DNA of 16,426 nucleotides from Russula earlei (GCA_025769875.1 JAGFNK010001012.1:1-16426); one strand, 5' to 3'. Counted from the stretch's first letter, positions 1 through 9,478 are shown. Notes: a model not told the origin generated them from the sequence alone. Numbers and translations: made by a program.

Positions 1-350
1 CAACACATGCACAGCCAAAGTCTAATCAGAGAACTCAGTGTCTTGTGCATGGGGCATGAACACTGTAATATGTATTTACCTAATCAGAGAACTACATTAC
101 AGGTAAATGTATGTACTGTGAGAAAACAATGAGTGTGCTCACCTCAGTGTCTTGCACATGGGGCACAAACACTGAGGTTCCTAAACAAACTAGGGGGTCA
201 AGTATATAAAGGCCCTACCGGCTGTGTATATGCAATTGCCTTAAAGGTCAGCTGTATGGAGCCATTCTTAAATTGTTAAGGGGTAACAGTAACTGACAGG
301 TAAATCAAATATCAATGTATGCGAATCAGGTATCATTCTGGGGGTTGAGG
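1..350. repeat. Repeat-rich segment, possible LTR or TE fragment
   Basis: No gene is visible. A 32-bp sequence starting CTCAGTGTCTTG at 34-65 recurs at 143-174 with a few changes, and a 14-bp word (CTAATCAGAGAACT) occurs at 22-35 and again at 80-93. Each 32-mer is itself bounded by short inverted repeats (CAGTGT...ACACTG, extending to 8 bp at 143-150/169-176). A TATATAAA box at 203-210 is followed by a GC-richer stretch, an arrangement typical of LTR promoters. No TG...CA boundary or target duplication could be fixed, so the LTR reading is inference. It could equally be the promoter of a gene lost from or outside this window. Confidence 0.3.
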
Positions 351-752
351 CCACAATGTGCGTTTGCATCCAGGTGGGCACAACTTCGACACGAACCTAC
401 TCATGTGTTCCATAACCTTTGCCCTAGTATCATTACTCATAGTGGGATACTTTGTCGAGGCATTGGAAATGGGTAATAGATTCGGAGGTCAATGTGGATG
501 TATTGCCAAGGTGTATCACACTGGCACTCATATTCGATTCAATCCTTGCGTATACGTGCCTCAAGAACTGCGTGACATTGTTTAGAATTAACAAGGGAAG
601 TGGGCATGAGTTTGCGCTCGGCAGAAACGTCAACGAATGAGTGTTCCACATAACGAGAACTGTGTTCTGAATTAGATTAAAAAAATGAGATCTGAGGAAT
701 GTTACAGCAACAAAGGTGCTTGGAGTCAGGTAATAACAATCGCACAGAAGGC

Positions 753-774
753 AAATGATATCAGATGCTAATTA
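753..774 (-). promoter_or_regulatory. Conserved 3'-flank element, copy 1
   Basis: A 22-bp sequence (plus strand AAATGATATCAGATGCTAAT followed by TA) lies 22 bp past the stop codon of copy 1. It recurs at 3805-3826 (identical) and 7778-7799 (one change), at the matching place behind the other two copies. It is probably part of the 3' untranslated region or the polyadenylation region. Conservation may simply reflect common descent. Confidence 0.4.
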
Positions 775-796
775 CATGGGGAGCATAAAAAACTCA

Positions 797-2212
797 TCAA
801 TCCTGCCAGGTCCTATCCCAACGATGGACAGCCACAGGGTGACCAGAGAGTTTTCGCGCAGCGACGAATCCTTCAATATATTTCGGAACTGATTCCAATG
901 GCTCGAGGCCATCCAAGAAAATGTTCTGGAGCGCGGGTAAGACCTCTGTTATCCTTTCTCCCGCGAGCTCTTCCAGTGCTTGGCAGACATGTGGCGCAGC
1001 TTGATGGGTTAGGCGCAGATCCTTCATAGCAGTAAACGGGGCCAGGAGTTCCAACCATTGAGTGGTTTCCATGCCATCTTTCCAGTGTGATTGAGGAAGA
1101 TCATCATCACCCTTGATGTCGAGGTGTACCAAAGTGGAGAGAAAGGGAAAGGATGAGCTGCAAACCTGGGCCAGCAATGCAAGCTGCCAATCCAACCCTC
1201 TGCACCTGATTTCTAAGGAGAGCTTCGTAAATTGAAGCGATTCTCCGAAAAGTACGAATTGAATCGCGCCATTTAAAGTGAGCACGGCTGCTCCGTCACA
1301 TGAATTGAACGATTCTACTTGACTGATGAACCGGAGGAGTTGTGGGAGGACAAAGTCGAGGTCCATGAGGAATGTTACGAAGAGTATGGTGAGAAGGGGA
1401 ACCTCGATTTGGGCCAGTAGGTCCTCCAAATACTCGTGAACGCCTTGGAACGTAAGATCGGTGAGAGCGGGGAGGACAGAGCGTGTGAGCGGAGGTGGAG
1501 GTCGACTTGCCGGATATGGAGGGGATCGGAAACCAAGGTCGAGAGTTTTAAGTCTGGACAAAACAGACAGGGCGGTGAACAAATCCTGGGGAGAAATGTC
1601 ACTGGAACGGGGAATATCCCAAAGGGAAAGGTAGACAAGTTGATTGGAGGACAAAAGTAGTTTAGGAATTCCTGGAAACGGACAATTGTTCAACCAGAGT
1701 CCTCGCAGAAGTGGGGCGGATCCACCCAAGAACGAATCCGAAAGGGACGTCACAGCGTTGTCTTCTGTCCGAAATGACAGATGTGTCAGCTCGGGGAAAG
1801 GTTTCTGCATCGCTGCTGAGAATCTTTCCCATTGTGATGTTGGAATGGGTGGCAAGGTGATTTGACATATGCGATGGTGATGCTCCGATTCGAGGGCAAC
1901 AGCTAAGTCTTCCCAGGAGCTTCTCGAGAATTGATGGCTTATCACCACAGGCAAGACTGGCCAGACGTCCAGCATCTCACACATCGGTCTCTGTCCCGTG
2001 TACTCAAGTCGCAGGTTCAGGCGACGTGGAGATGCAAAAACGACATGTCGCCATCTTTGACATACATGGACCAGTGTATGCCATGCGTTCGTCCTTATGA
2101 TCCAGTAACTTGAATCCACGATCACATAGAAATGGAATATTTCCACTAGGACATCATCGGTGAGCGTGTTGATTGTCACTCGGTCTAAAATCGACTGGTC
2201 AATAGTTGCCAT
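797..2212 (-). CDS. F-box/LRR-like protein, intact copy 1
   Basis: The product is a 471-residue F-box protein, the substrate-adaptor type of SCF (Skp1-Cullin-F-box) ubiquitin ligases. Residues about 13-60 form the F-box: 'INTLTDDVLVEIFHFYV', then 'WHTLVHVCQRWRHVVFAS' followed by 'PRRLNL'. From about residue 140 to 420, spaced leucine patterns (for example 'FPELTHLSF', 'LVYLSLWDI', 'LSRLKTLDLGF') suggest irregular leucine-rich repeats that would bind the target. No signal peptide or membrane segment is seen. This start lies 10-20 residues before the F-box, as is usual in this fungal family. The frame stays open upstream to 2572, with other Met codons including one at 2392 whose equivalent is kept in copy 2, so an N-terminal extension to 531 residues is possible. 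It is the only undamaged copy of three in the window. The substrate is unknown; the F-box assignment is strong and the SCF role is inferred from the family. Confidence 0.8.
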   Translation of the reverse strand: MATIDQSILDRVTINTLTDDVLVEIFHFYVIVDSSYWIIRTNAWHTLVHVCQRWRHVVFASPRRLNLRLEYTGQRPMCEMLDVWPVLPVVISHQFSRSSWEDLAVALESEHHHRICQITLPPIPTSQWERFSAAMQKPFPELTHLSFRTEDNAVTSLSDSFLGGSAPLLRGLWLNNCPFPGIPKLLLSSNQLVYLSLWDIPRSSDISPQDLFTALSVLSRLKTLDLGFRSPPYPASRPPPPLTRSVLPALTDLTFQGVHEYLEDLLAQIEVPLLTILFVTFLMDLDFVLPQLLRFISQVESFNSCDGAAVLTLNGAIQFVLFGESLQFTKLSLEIRCRGLDWQLALLAQVCSSSFPFLSTLVHLDIKGDDDLPQSHWKDGMETTQWLELLAPFTAMKDLRLTHQAAPHVCQALEELAGERITEVLPALQNIFLDGLEPLESVPKYIEGFVAARKLSGHPVAVHRWDRTWQD

Positions 2213-2572
2213 GGACACTGAGCAATAAGGACCCACCCTGGCGATGTTCACAAGGACTTGCTTCCAACGACGCTTGTGAGGGACCACCAATCGTGGTCGA
2301 GGAGCGGGCGGCGCAAGGCAATAATGACTGGTCGAAGCCATTGAGTGATGAGACGTGATAACGGATTTGTGAAGCTTACTCACTTCAGACATGGTCACGG
2401 TGACGCTCGGTCGACGTACAGCAGGCGAAAGCTCACCAGTGAGGATGTGAGTAGCGTCCTGTGATCGTCTGGATTTACCCACGAGCCAACGGCATAACTG
2501 CGATGAAGAGCGCCCGTCGCCCACGCCTTGTACATGAGGTTTACACTGCCGTTGGCCTCGTGAGCAAAGCAC
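2213..2572 (-). other. Open leader of F-box copy 1: N-terminal extension or 5'UTR intron
   Basis: The stretch between the F-box start and 2572 has no stop in the F-box frame. Its inner part (2213-2392) is conserved in copies 2 and 3, which also stay open in the matching frame; copy 2 differs there by a 30-nt (10-codon) deletion. Copy 1 also has a good donor-like GTGAGT at 2383-2378 and an acceptor-like TTGCTCAG ending at 2218, which would make a 166-nt intron in the 5'UTR. The donor is not kept in copies 2 and 3. Both readings remain possible. Confidence 0.4.
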
Positions 2573-3125
2573 ATGTTCGTAAGATCACTCGGCATGGATA
2601 AGAACGCTAGCCGTATGATTTTGAACGCTAGTTGGCGGTGTCCTTGGCGACTGCTCTCGTCTTCGTTCCGATACGCCCTCGCTTCCGCCTCTCCCACCAA
2701 CAACTCCGACGCGCCCGAAATAGCTGAAGAACCCTGCTCAACACCGCCACCCTGTTACGCTTGAACGCAGTTCAAACCACTGGCATCCAGTATCGTACAT
2801 ATCTCCTTTCTCTGACACTGCATATGTGCTATATCCTTTTCTTTAGTCTTGTGTAAGGTGACTACGACGACGAAAGCAAGAATTCGAACAGACGCTACGT
2901 CCTTCCACACCTCCACCTCACCCGCCTCTCTCCTCTCTCCTCGTCTCCGCCTCGACCTCACACACAGATGGAAAGCTTTTCGACACTTGCGCCCTCGCTC
3001 TCGACAAGTCCTGCACAATCCTAAACGGCCGAAGGGTCTCATCCGACGCCTCTGCACTCGTCGTCTTCTGATGGCGTTCGAAACCGGTTCGTTTGTACAT
3101 ACCCGCCTCTCCGACTCGACTCTGC
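2573..3125 (-). promoter_or_regulatory. Upstream region of F-box copy 1, duplicated
   Basis: Intergenic region upstream of copy 1, pyrimidine-rich on the plus strand (2890-3060), with matching sequence upstream of copy 2 (about 5700-6125). The stretch 'CTCGCTTCCGCCTCTC' at about 2680 is shared by both, with a nearby run that reads as Ser/Ala/Pro-rich peptide on the plus strand but is not frame-conserved. No TATA box was identified. It may hold the promoter or a remnant of another gene carried along in the duplication. Confidence 0.35.
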
Positions 3126-3564
3126 GTACGTTTTTACCACTTTTGGATCCTTTCTTTCTTTCTCCTCTGGACTGGACTATGCTCGCCGCCGACGGCCTAG
3201 TGGTCCCGTTGTCGCCACCACCCGCTCCCCTCTCGCGTTCGAAACCGTCTCCTCCGCGTACGTTCCACATCTCTTCAGTCAGTCATGCATTCTTCTTTAG
3301 ACTATACCTGCCGGCCATGGTATACCGACCCCGTTACCGACTGAGCGGATACCGCGTCGCGCGTTCTAGATCACCTCTTTCCCATACCCCTAACATCCGC
3401 CTCCGGATCATGCGCTCGGTCTTATACGATATCGGCCGACTTGTAGAGAAGAAGACTATGTTTTGGTATGTGTATAAATTCGTCCTTGTCCTTGGAGACG
3501 AGTAGCAGAATATACCAAGGGCTTCAGGCTTTCTTCCCTCCTCTCGCCTGATCGTTAGCCTTGA
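3126..3564. other. Spacer between duplication units, no clear gene
   Basis: This stretch separates units 1 and 2 and has no match elsewhere in the window. A 13-bp word GCGTTCGAAACCG occurs at 3074-3086 (in unit 1) and again at 3235-3247. Each is followed downstream by a 'GCGTACGT' sequence (near 3124 and 3257) resembling a fungal 5' splice site. The plus strand is open across part of the region (2849-3505), but the peptide is Arg/Pro/Ser-rich and unlike any family I know. I do not call a gene. Confidence 0.3.
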
Positions 3565-3804
3565 TATCAATGTAATCGCTGCGATGGATCACACCTACAT
3601 GACATGTCATTCGATCTGATCCTTGTGTGTAAGCGCCTCGAGAAACGTGTGAAACTGTTTAGGGAAGCGAGCATGAGTGCTCTTGGAAGAAATCTCCAGA
3701 GTGTTGCATATAATGAGAGCTTTGCTGAATTAGACTCAAAAAACGAGATTTGAACAATGAGACAGCAACAAGGGTGTTTGGAGTCAGATAACCGCACAGA
3801 AGGT

Positions 3805-3826
3805 AAATGATATCAGATGCTAATTA
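3805..3826 (-). promoter_or_regulatory. Conserved 3'-flank element, copy 2
   Basis: Identical to the 22-bp element at 753-774 and in the same position relative to the F-box coding end. Confidence 0.4.
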
Positions 3827-3865
3827 CATGGGGAGCATAAAGAACTCATCAATCCTGCCTAGGTC

Positions 3866-5381
3866 CTATCCCCAACGATGGACAGCCACAGGGTGACCAG
3901 AGATTTTTCGCGCAGCGACGAATCCTTCAATATACTTCGGAACTGATTCCAACGGCTCGAGGCCCTTCAAGAAAATGTTCTGTAGCGCAGGTAAAACCTC
4001 TGTTACCCTTTCTCCCGTGAGCTCTTCCAGCGCTTGGCAGACGCCTTGCGCAATTTGATCGGATAGGCGCAAATCCTCCACAGAAGTGAAGAGGTCCAGG
4101 AGTTCCAGCCATTCAGTGGTATCCATGTCACCTCCTTTCCAGTGTGGTTTAGGAACATGACCCACGATGTCGAGATGTAACAAAGCGGTGAGGAAGGAGA
4201 AGATTGAGCTGCGGACCTGGTCCAGCGATCCAAGCTGCCAATCCAGCTCTCTGCACCTGATTTCCAACTTGAGCTCCGAGAACTCATCTGTTTCTCCAGA
4301 AATTGTGAATCGGATTGCACGATCACCAGTACCCACAGCTGCTCTGTCGAAGCTGTGGTCGTGGGAGGACATGATAAAGGTTCGCGCGGCTGAATATTAT
4401 GTCGAGGTATTTGAGAAGGGGAACATCTATTTGGGCCAGTAAGTCCTCCAAGTACTCGTGAACGCCTTTGAACTCAAGTAAGAAGAGAGCGGGGTGGACA
4501 GAGCGTGTGAGCGCAGGTGGAGGTCGACTTTCCGGATATAGCTCGTATCGGAATCCAAGGTGAAGGATTTCAAGTCTGGACATGACCGACAGAGCGGTGA
4601 CCAAATCCTGCGGAGGAATGTAACCAGCCTTGGGAATATCCGAGAGGGCAAGAAACTCAAGCTGATTTGCAGACACAAGTAGTTTAGGAATTCCTGGAAA
4701 CGGACAATTATTGAACCTGAGTATTCGTAGAAGTGGGGCGGATCCGCCCAAGAACGAATCCGGAAGGTGCGTCATCACAGTGGTTCTTGCTGCCGAAAAC
4801 GCCAGATATGTCAGCTCCGGGAATGGTTTCTGCATCGCTGCTGCGAGTCTTTCACAATGTGATGTTGGAATGTCAAACAAGTCGATTTGACATATGCGAT
4901 GGTGATGCTCCGACTCGAGGACAGCGGCTACGTTTTCTCAAGAGTTCGAGAATTCGAGAGCATGGAATATCACCATAGGCAAGACTGGCCAGACGTCCTG
5001 TATTTCAGACATCGGCCTTCTTCCTGTGTACACCAGTGCCAGGTTCAGGCGACGTGGCGATGCAAACACGACACGTCGCCATCTTTGACATACATGGATC
5101 AGTGTACGCCATCCGTTTGTCCATATTCCCCAGAAATTCACACAGAAATGGAATATCTCCACGAGGACATCATCGGGGAGCGTGTTGATGTCTAGAATCG
5201 AGTGGTCAGTGGTCATTATGGACACTAAGCAAATAAGACTTACCCTGGACATGTGCGCAGGGACTAACCGTAGTCGAAGAGCGTGCGGCGTAAGGCAATA
5301 ATGACTGGACAAAGCCAGTGAGTGAGGTGAGATAACGGAGAGGCCGAAGACGACTATGTGAAGATTACCGACTTCTGGCAT
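3866..5381 (-). pseudogene. F-box protein pseudogene, copy 2
   Basis: Paralogue of copy 1 broken into three frames. The N-terminal part (5381-4938) keeps the F-box ('INTLPDDVLVEIFHF', 'WRTLIHVCQRWRRVVFAS'). It ends in a TGA at 4940-4938 where small indels (about 4935-4970) shift the frame. The middle part is open to 4323 in another frame and carries the leucine-rich stretch ('FPELTYLAF'). A deletion of about 32 nt near 4345-4361 shifts the frame again. The C-terminal part (4372-3866) matches copy 1 closely. An extra G in the run at 3870-3873 brings the stop a few codons early. Splicing around these lesions is unlikely, because they are small and fall inside conserved protein segments. Met at 5381 corresponds to the Met at 2392 in copy 1. 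Confidence 0.8.
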
Positions 5382-6125
5382 GGTTACACTCGCTCGACGT
5401 ACAGGTGAAAGCTAAGCTCTTCAGTTAGGATGATGTAGCGTGTCTGAGGTGTGGTAATCGTCCGAAGAAGAGCCCCTGTCGGGAATGCCCGGCGGCGCGG
5501 CCTGACAGTTGGCCTCTTGAGCGAAGTAAAATCGCCCAGCATGCTAGCAGTACCATGGAGTAACATCGCCTAGGAACGCTAGGAACCACAATGAGTGATC
5601 GTACCGTGGCGGTGTGCTCAGCGGCCGCTCTCTACTGCTCTGCCTCTGAATCCATGTATGTCTCGTTCCGATTTGTGCTCCTCACATTCACGAGGCGAAC
5701 ACACCTCCAATGCCCTCGCTTCCGCCTCTCTCAACAAGCCCGACGCGCCCCCAACACAGCTGAAGAGTCCTGGTCAACACCGCCGCCCCCCGTTACCCTT
5801 GAACAACTTACAACCCGTGCAGTAACGTGCATGCCCGCTTCCTCTGAATTGATCATGCGTACGTGCTATATGTTTTGAGGCCTCTTCTCTTAGTGGTGAT
5901 CTGGTGCGACTATTATGATCAACGAAAGCGGTAATTTGAACAGACGCTACGTCCCTCCACGCCTCCGAGTCCTCCCTCACGTCGTCTCACGTCGTCTCCA
6001 CCTCCGCCTCGACTGCACATACAGGTAGACCGCTTGTGACGCTTGCGCCTTCGCTCGACAAGCCCAAAACGTCGTTCAACGCCTTTTCGTTTGTACACAC
6101 CCGCTTCTCTGACTCGACTCTGCCT
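5382..6125 (-). promoter_or_regulatory. Upstream region of F-box copy 2, duplicated
   Basis: Counterpart of the region upstream of copy 1. It shares the blocks around 5715-5800 and 5930-6120 with 2680-2760 and 2870-3125, including 'TTCGTTTGTACA' followed by a 'CGACTCGACTCTGC' end point. Open frames on the plus strand (5591-5878) are Pro/Ser-rich and not frame-conserved with unit 1, so I treat them as non-coding. Confidence 0.3.
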
Positions 6126-6802
6126 TTAGATCGTTTCAGTGATGCTTCATATATCAGTCCGTGTTGAAAGCTGTATTAGCGGTCATTTGTTGTTCGACTC
6201 TAAGCAGGGTAATTCATACTTCTCATTCGCGTTTCAGATGACGACAAGGCACTGTCACGTTAATCTGGGTTCCCAGGCGTCCAAGCGAGAACAGGCGATA
6301 TCCCGGCCGCAGAGTGACGGGGATGTGTACTTCACGTAAAGTTATCAGCTCACGCATATGTCACCGGCATTTACATGCTCTGAATAACCTCGATTGGCTT
6401 CAGCCACACACAGAACATCCTACTTCGACCCATCCGAGTGCCAGGACGCAAACAATTGATATTGTTTCGGTGGCTCTCCCATTTCATCACGCCGCGTGAC
6501 CCCACCGACTCCCACACCTCAGTAACTCTGTCGCAGCGCAAGGCGCCGTGCCCACGCCTGATCCGGACCCGCCATTTGCACCACGCTCGACCTCTTGTCG
6601 ACTTTGGTACGCCCCCTTTTTCCCCGTACTCCATTCCCATTCCTTCGCTTCCACGAGACGTTCCCGGTGCCGGTGCTTGCAATCTCTCCCTGACGCATGC
6701 GTACTCTTTGCGGTAGGTCATAGGGGAGTATCTCCTGGTGGCGTGTACTCGACCTGTGAGAGTTTGCGTGTCCTCTTTTGGTTTATATAGTTCACCGTAG
6801 TC
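6126..6802. other. Intergenic stretch, nothing firm
   Basis: No family is recognised on either strand. Short open frames (6139-6339, 6314-6499, 6438-6716) have low-information Ser/Pro/His-rich translations. A GTAGGTCATAGG sequence at 6714-6725 and a TCATGCAG at 6809-6816 could be the ends of an intron of about 100 nt leading into the candidate exon that follows. This is speculative. Confidence 0.25.
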
Positions 6803-7356
6803 TTGGTCTCATGCAGGCCCACGCGAATGGAACGCAGAAGATCATCTGGGCATTCCTCCCACACGGCGCCGGGTTCTTTGGATGAGGATCTGCGCATCTC
6901 GATCCATCAGAGATATGGAAGAGCCATGCCCAACTTGACACATATACCCGCGTCCTTGGAGGACGCCTCTCATGCAGACCAGGACCAGGACACTTCCGCC
7001 GGAGTGTGAGGCACGGCAAAGACTCAAGCTCAGACACGGCAGAGGCGTCAGCGCTGTCAGACGCTGCTGCGTCAAAGTCGACGTCGACCGCGGCGGCCAC
7101 ACTCACTGGAGGGCCAGAGGCTGAAGTCGAAGCCGAAATGGCAGCCGCAGCACCGAGCGGCAGTGGCTGCATTGCCAGCCTCGTCCACGCCACGCTCTGC
7201 ACTTGCTGCATTCCTGCTTGTCATTCTGGTATGCGAAGCTCACGGGCAGCGACGCCGCCTTTGACTTGCACAGGAAGCTGCAGGTTCGGAGCCAGTGGGT
7301 GTCCTTTGCCCCTCCCCAGCCCCTTCTCACACCGTTTGTTTTCTTTCCATGTGTGA
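6803..7356 (+). other. Weak candidate for a spliced plus-strand gene
   Basis: Two plus-strand frames follow each other. 6803-7009 reads as an acidic, protein-like segment ('SLDEDLRISIHQRYGRAM'). 7006-7356, one frame over, is rich in Ala/Ser/Glu ('KDSSSDTAEASALSDAA', 'GGPEAEVEAEMAAAAPSG') and then Cys-rich. A GTGAGG at the junction (about 7005) could be a 5' splice site, with CAG acceptors 46-55 nt on. A further GTATGC...TTGCACAG pair (about 7229-7273) could bound a 45-nt intron. The product is not recognised. It could equally be chance open frame in GC-rich DNA. Confidence 0.2.
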
Positions 7357-7740
7357 TGCCCAGGAACGAGTCTCTTTCGGGGACGTATTTGTGCAGTGGT
7401 TGATAACGTCCCGAGAGGAGAAATGCGTATGTAAGACTATCGTAATGGAAGCACGATCCGATGACAGAACGAACGCCATTGAAAGTTATAGTAAAAGGGA
7501 AAAAGAGAAATGGGATCCAACGGCGAGTCCTCGAAGCGGGGGAGATACGATGAATGAGACGCAAGCGTGTCAGGTGAGCCGGGGCGTGTGCGCGCGCTGA
7601 AAGACGATTGAGGCTGGACGTGGTGACGAGGGGTATATGATCGAGGGATAATGAAGAATGCGGAAGAGATGCAAGTGAAAGAGAAAGTCGATGAACGCGG
7701 GTCGACGCGTGGCCGTGCGCTCTGGGCTGGCGATCGGTCC
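7357..7740. other. Intergenic stretch, no gene seen
   Basis: No convincing coding, RNA or repeat structure was found. Homology to the F-box units begins near 7740 ('TTTGAGTCAGATAA'). Confidence 0.4.
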
Positions 7741-7777
7741 GAGCTTTGAGTCAGATAATGACAATGGCACAGAAAAT

Positions 7778-7799
7778 AAATGATGTCAGATGCTAATTA
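7778..7799 (-). promoter_or_regulatory. Conserved 3'-flank element, copy 3
   Basis: Matches the 22-bp element at 753-774 with one change (GATGTC for GATATC), immediately past the end of the copy 3 reading frame. Confidence 0.35.
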
Positions 7800-7807
7800 G
7801 GTGGGGA

Positions 7808-9478
7808 TCATAAAAAAACCCATCCATCCTGTGTAGGCTGTTCCCAATAGTGGAGAGCCACAGGTTGTCCGGAGAGTTTTCGCGCGGCGACGAATCTCTC
7901 TATATATTTCGAAACAGACTCCAATGGCTCGAGGTCCTGCAAGAAAATGTTCTGTGGCAGGGGTAAGCCGCCTGTTAGTGTTTCTTCCGCGAGCTCTACC
8001 AGCGCTCGGCAGACATGTGGCGCAACTTGACGGGATAAGCGCAGATCCTTCACAGCAATGAAAGGGTCCAGGAGATCCAGCCATTGTGTGGTTTCCATGT
8101 CATCTACGAAGTGTCCAGTGTGATTGAGTGACATCATCCACGATCTAGAGTCGTATCAAATTGGACAGGGGGGGAAAGGTTGAGCTGCAGACCTGGGCCG
8201 GCACTCTATAGCTGATTTCCAAACAGAGCACCCGATTTGTGCCTCTGAAAATGTAAAATTGCATTGCATCACCAAAAGTGTTCACAGTTGCTCTGTCGCA
8301 TGTCTTGAACGATTTCCGTGACTGATCAACCGGTGGAGTTGTGGGAGGACAAAGTCGGGGTCTATGAAGAATTTTACGTAGGTTTCATCGAGAAGGGGAG
8401 CCTCGATTTGGGCCAGTAAGTCCTCCAAGTACTCGTGAACGCCTTTGAATTTAAGCCGGGTGAGAGCGGGGAGGACAGAGCGTGTGAGCGGAGGTGGAAG
8501 TCGACTTGCCGGATATAGAGGGGATCGGAATTCGAGGAGAAGGTCTTCAAGTCTGGACAAAACTGACAGGGCGGTGACCAAATCCTGGGGAGAAATATAA
8601 CCGGAATCGGGAATATCCCAAATGTAAAGATCGACAAGTTGTTTGGCAGACAAAAGTAGTTTCGGCAGTCCTGGAAACGGACAATTGATCAAAATGAGCT
8701 GTTGCAGAAGTGGGGCGGATCCGCCCAACAACGAATCCGGAAGGGACGTCGCAGTGTTAGTCCAAAACAGACATGTCAGCTCCGGGAATGGTTTCTGCAT
8801 TGCTGCTGCGAATCTTTCCCAGTGTGATGTTGGAATGGAGGACAAGTCGATATAACATATGCGATGGCGGTGCTCCGACTCGAGGGCACCAGCCATGTTT
8901 CCCCAGTAGCTCGAGGATCGATTGAACGAATGTCGTATTGCCACAGGCAAGACAGGCCAGTCGCCCGGCATCTCAGACAGGGGTCTTTTCCCTTTGTACT
9001 CGATTCCCAGGTTCAGGTGACGCGGCGATGCAAACACGATAGACCGCCATCTGTGACACACACGGACCAGTGTATGCCATTCGTTTTCCCAGCGATTCCG
9101 GTAGAAACGGAATATTTTCAAGAGGACATCATCGGGGAGTGTGTCGATTGTCACCCGGTCTAAAATCGACTGGTCAGTGATCGTTATGGACACTGAGAAA
9201 TAAAGACACACCCTGGCGATGTTCACAAGGACTTGCTTCCAACGAGGCATCAAGTTGGGAGGGGACATCGATCGTAGTTGAGGAACGTGCGGTGCAAGGC
9301 AATAATGACTAGATGAAGCCAGTGCATAATGAGGAGACGTGATAACGGAGTCGCCGAGTACGACTAGGTGAGAATTAGTGATGACTTGAGGTATGGTGAC
9401 CCTCCTCGCTCGACTTACAGGCGAATGCTCATCAGTCAGGATTGAGCGTAGGGTGATCGTCCGTCCGGAGTTACCCAC
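7808..9478 (-). pseudogene. F-box protein pseudogene, copy 3
   Basis: The N-terminal two thirds are open (9478-8282) and keep the F-box ('IDTLPDDVLLKIFRFY', 'WHTLVRVCHRWRSIVFAS') and the leucine-rich region. A one-base deletion near 8313-8322, judged against copies 1 and 2, shifts the frame and gives a stop at 8282. In the ancestral frame there is also a 21-nt in-frame deletion near 8202 and a TAG at 8147-8145. The C-terminal part is again readable from 8137 to 7808 ('LEPLESVSKYIERFVAAR'), with the last residues altered ('QDGWVFL'). The Met used in copy 1 (2212) is Ile here; alternative Met codons at 9268 and 9250 lie just upstream. A truncated 398-residue product is conceivable, but the decayed downstream sequence argues for a pseudogene. 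Confidence 0.75.

Larger units (their letters stand above)
490..3125 (-). repeat. F-box duplication unit 1 (gene plus both flanks)
   Basis: This block is alignable by eye with 3565-6125. The homology covers the 3' flank (about 490-796), the F-box gene, and a long 5' flank ending near 3125. Examples: the 3' flanks share 'TCAGATGCTAATTACATGGG' exactly. The 5' flanks share 'GAACAGACGCTACGTCC' and 'CCGACTCGACTCTGC' with small changes. The duplicated unit is therefore much larger than the coding region. The outer boundaries are approximate because similarity fades rather than stopping sharply. Confidence 0.7.
3565..6125 (-). repeat. F-box duplication unit 2 (gene plus both flanks)
   Basis: Second copy of the roughly 2.6-kb unit, in the same orientation as 490-3125. 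The match covers the 3' flank from about 3565, the broken F-box copy 2 and the 5' flank up to about 6125. Divergence is substantial, with many substitutions and indels, so the duplication is not recent. Confidence 0.7.

Noticed and set aside
358..585. 75-residue hydrophobic frame as a small membrane protein
   Set aside because: The homologous stretch in unit 2 (from about 3570) does not keep this frame, and no other coding sign is present.
3074..3247. GTTCGAAACC at two places as tRNA B boxes
   Set aside because: No A box or acceptor-stem pairing was found at the right distance upstream.
2755..3505. Overlapping frames 2755-3270 (minus) and 2849-3505 (plus) as genes
   Set aside because: Both are Arg/Pro/Ser-rich with no recognisable domain and lie in pyrimidine-skewed DNA. 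The matching region of unit 2 does not keep either frame open.
6792..7564. Minus-strand frames 6792-7211 and 7103-7564 as genes
   Set aside because: They are shadows of, or alternatives to, the Ala/Ser/Glu-rich plus-strand frame, with no recognised motif and no intron logic.
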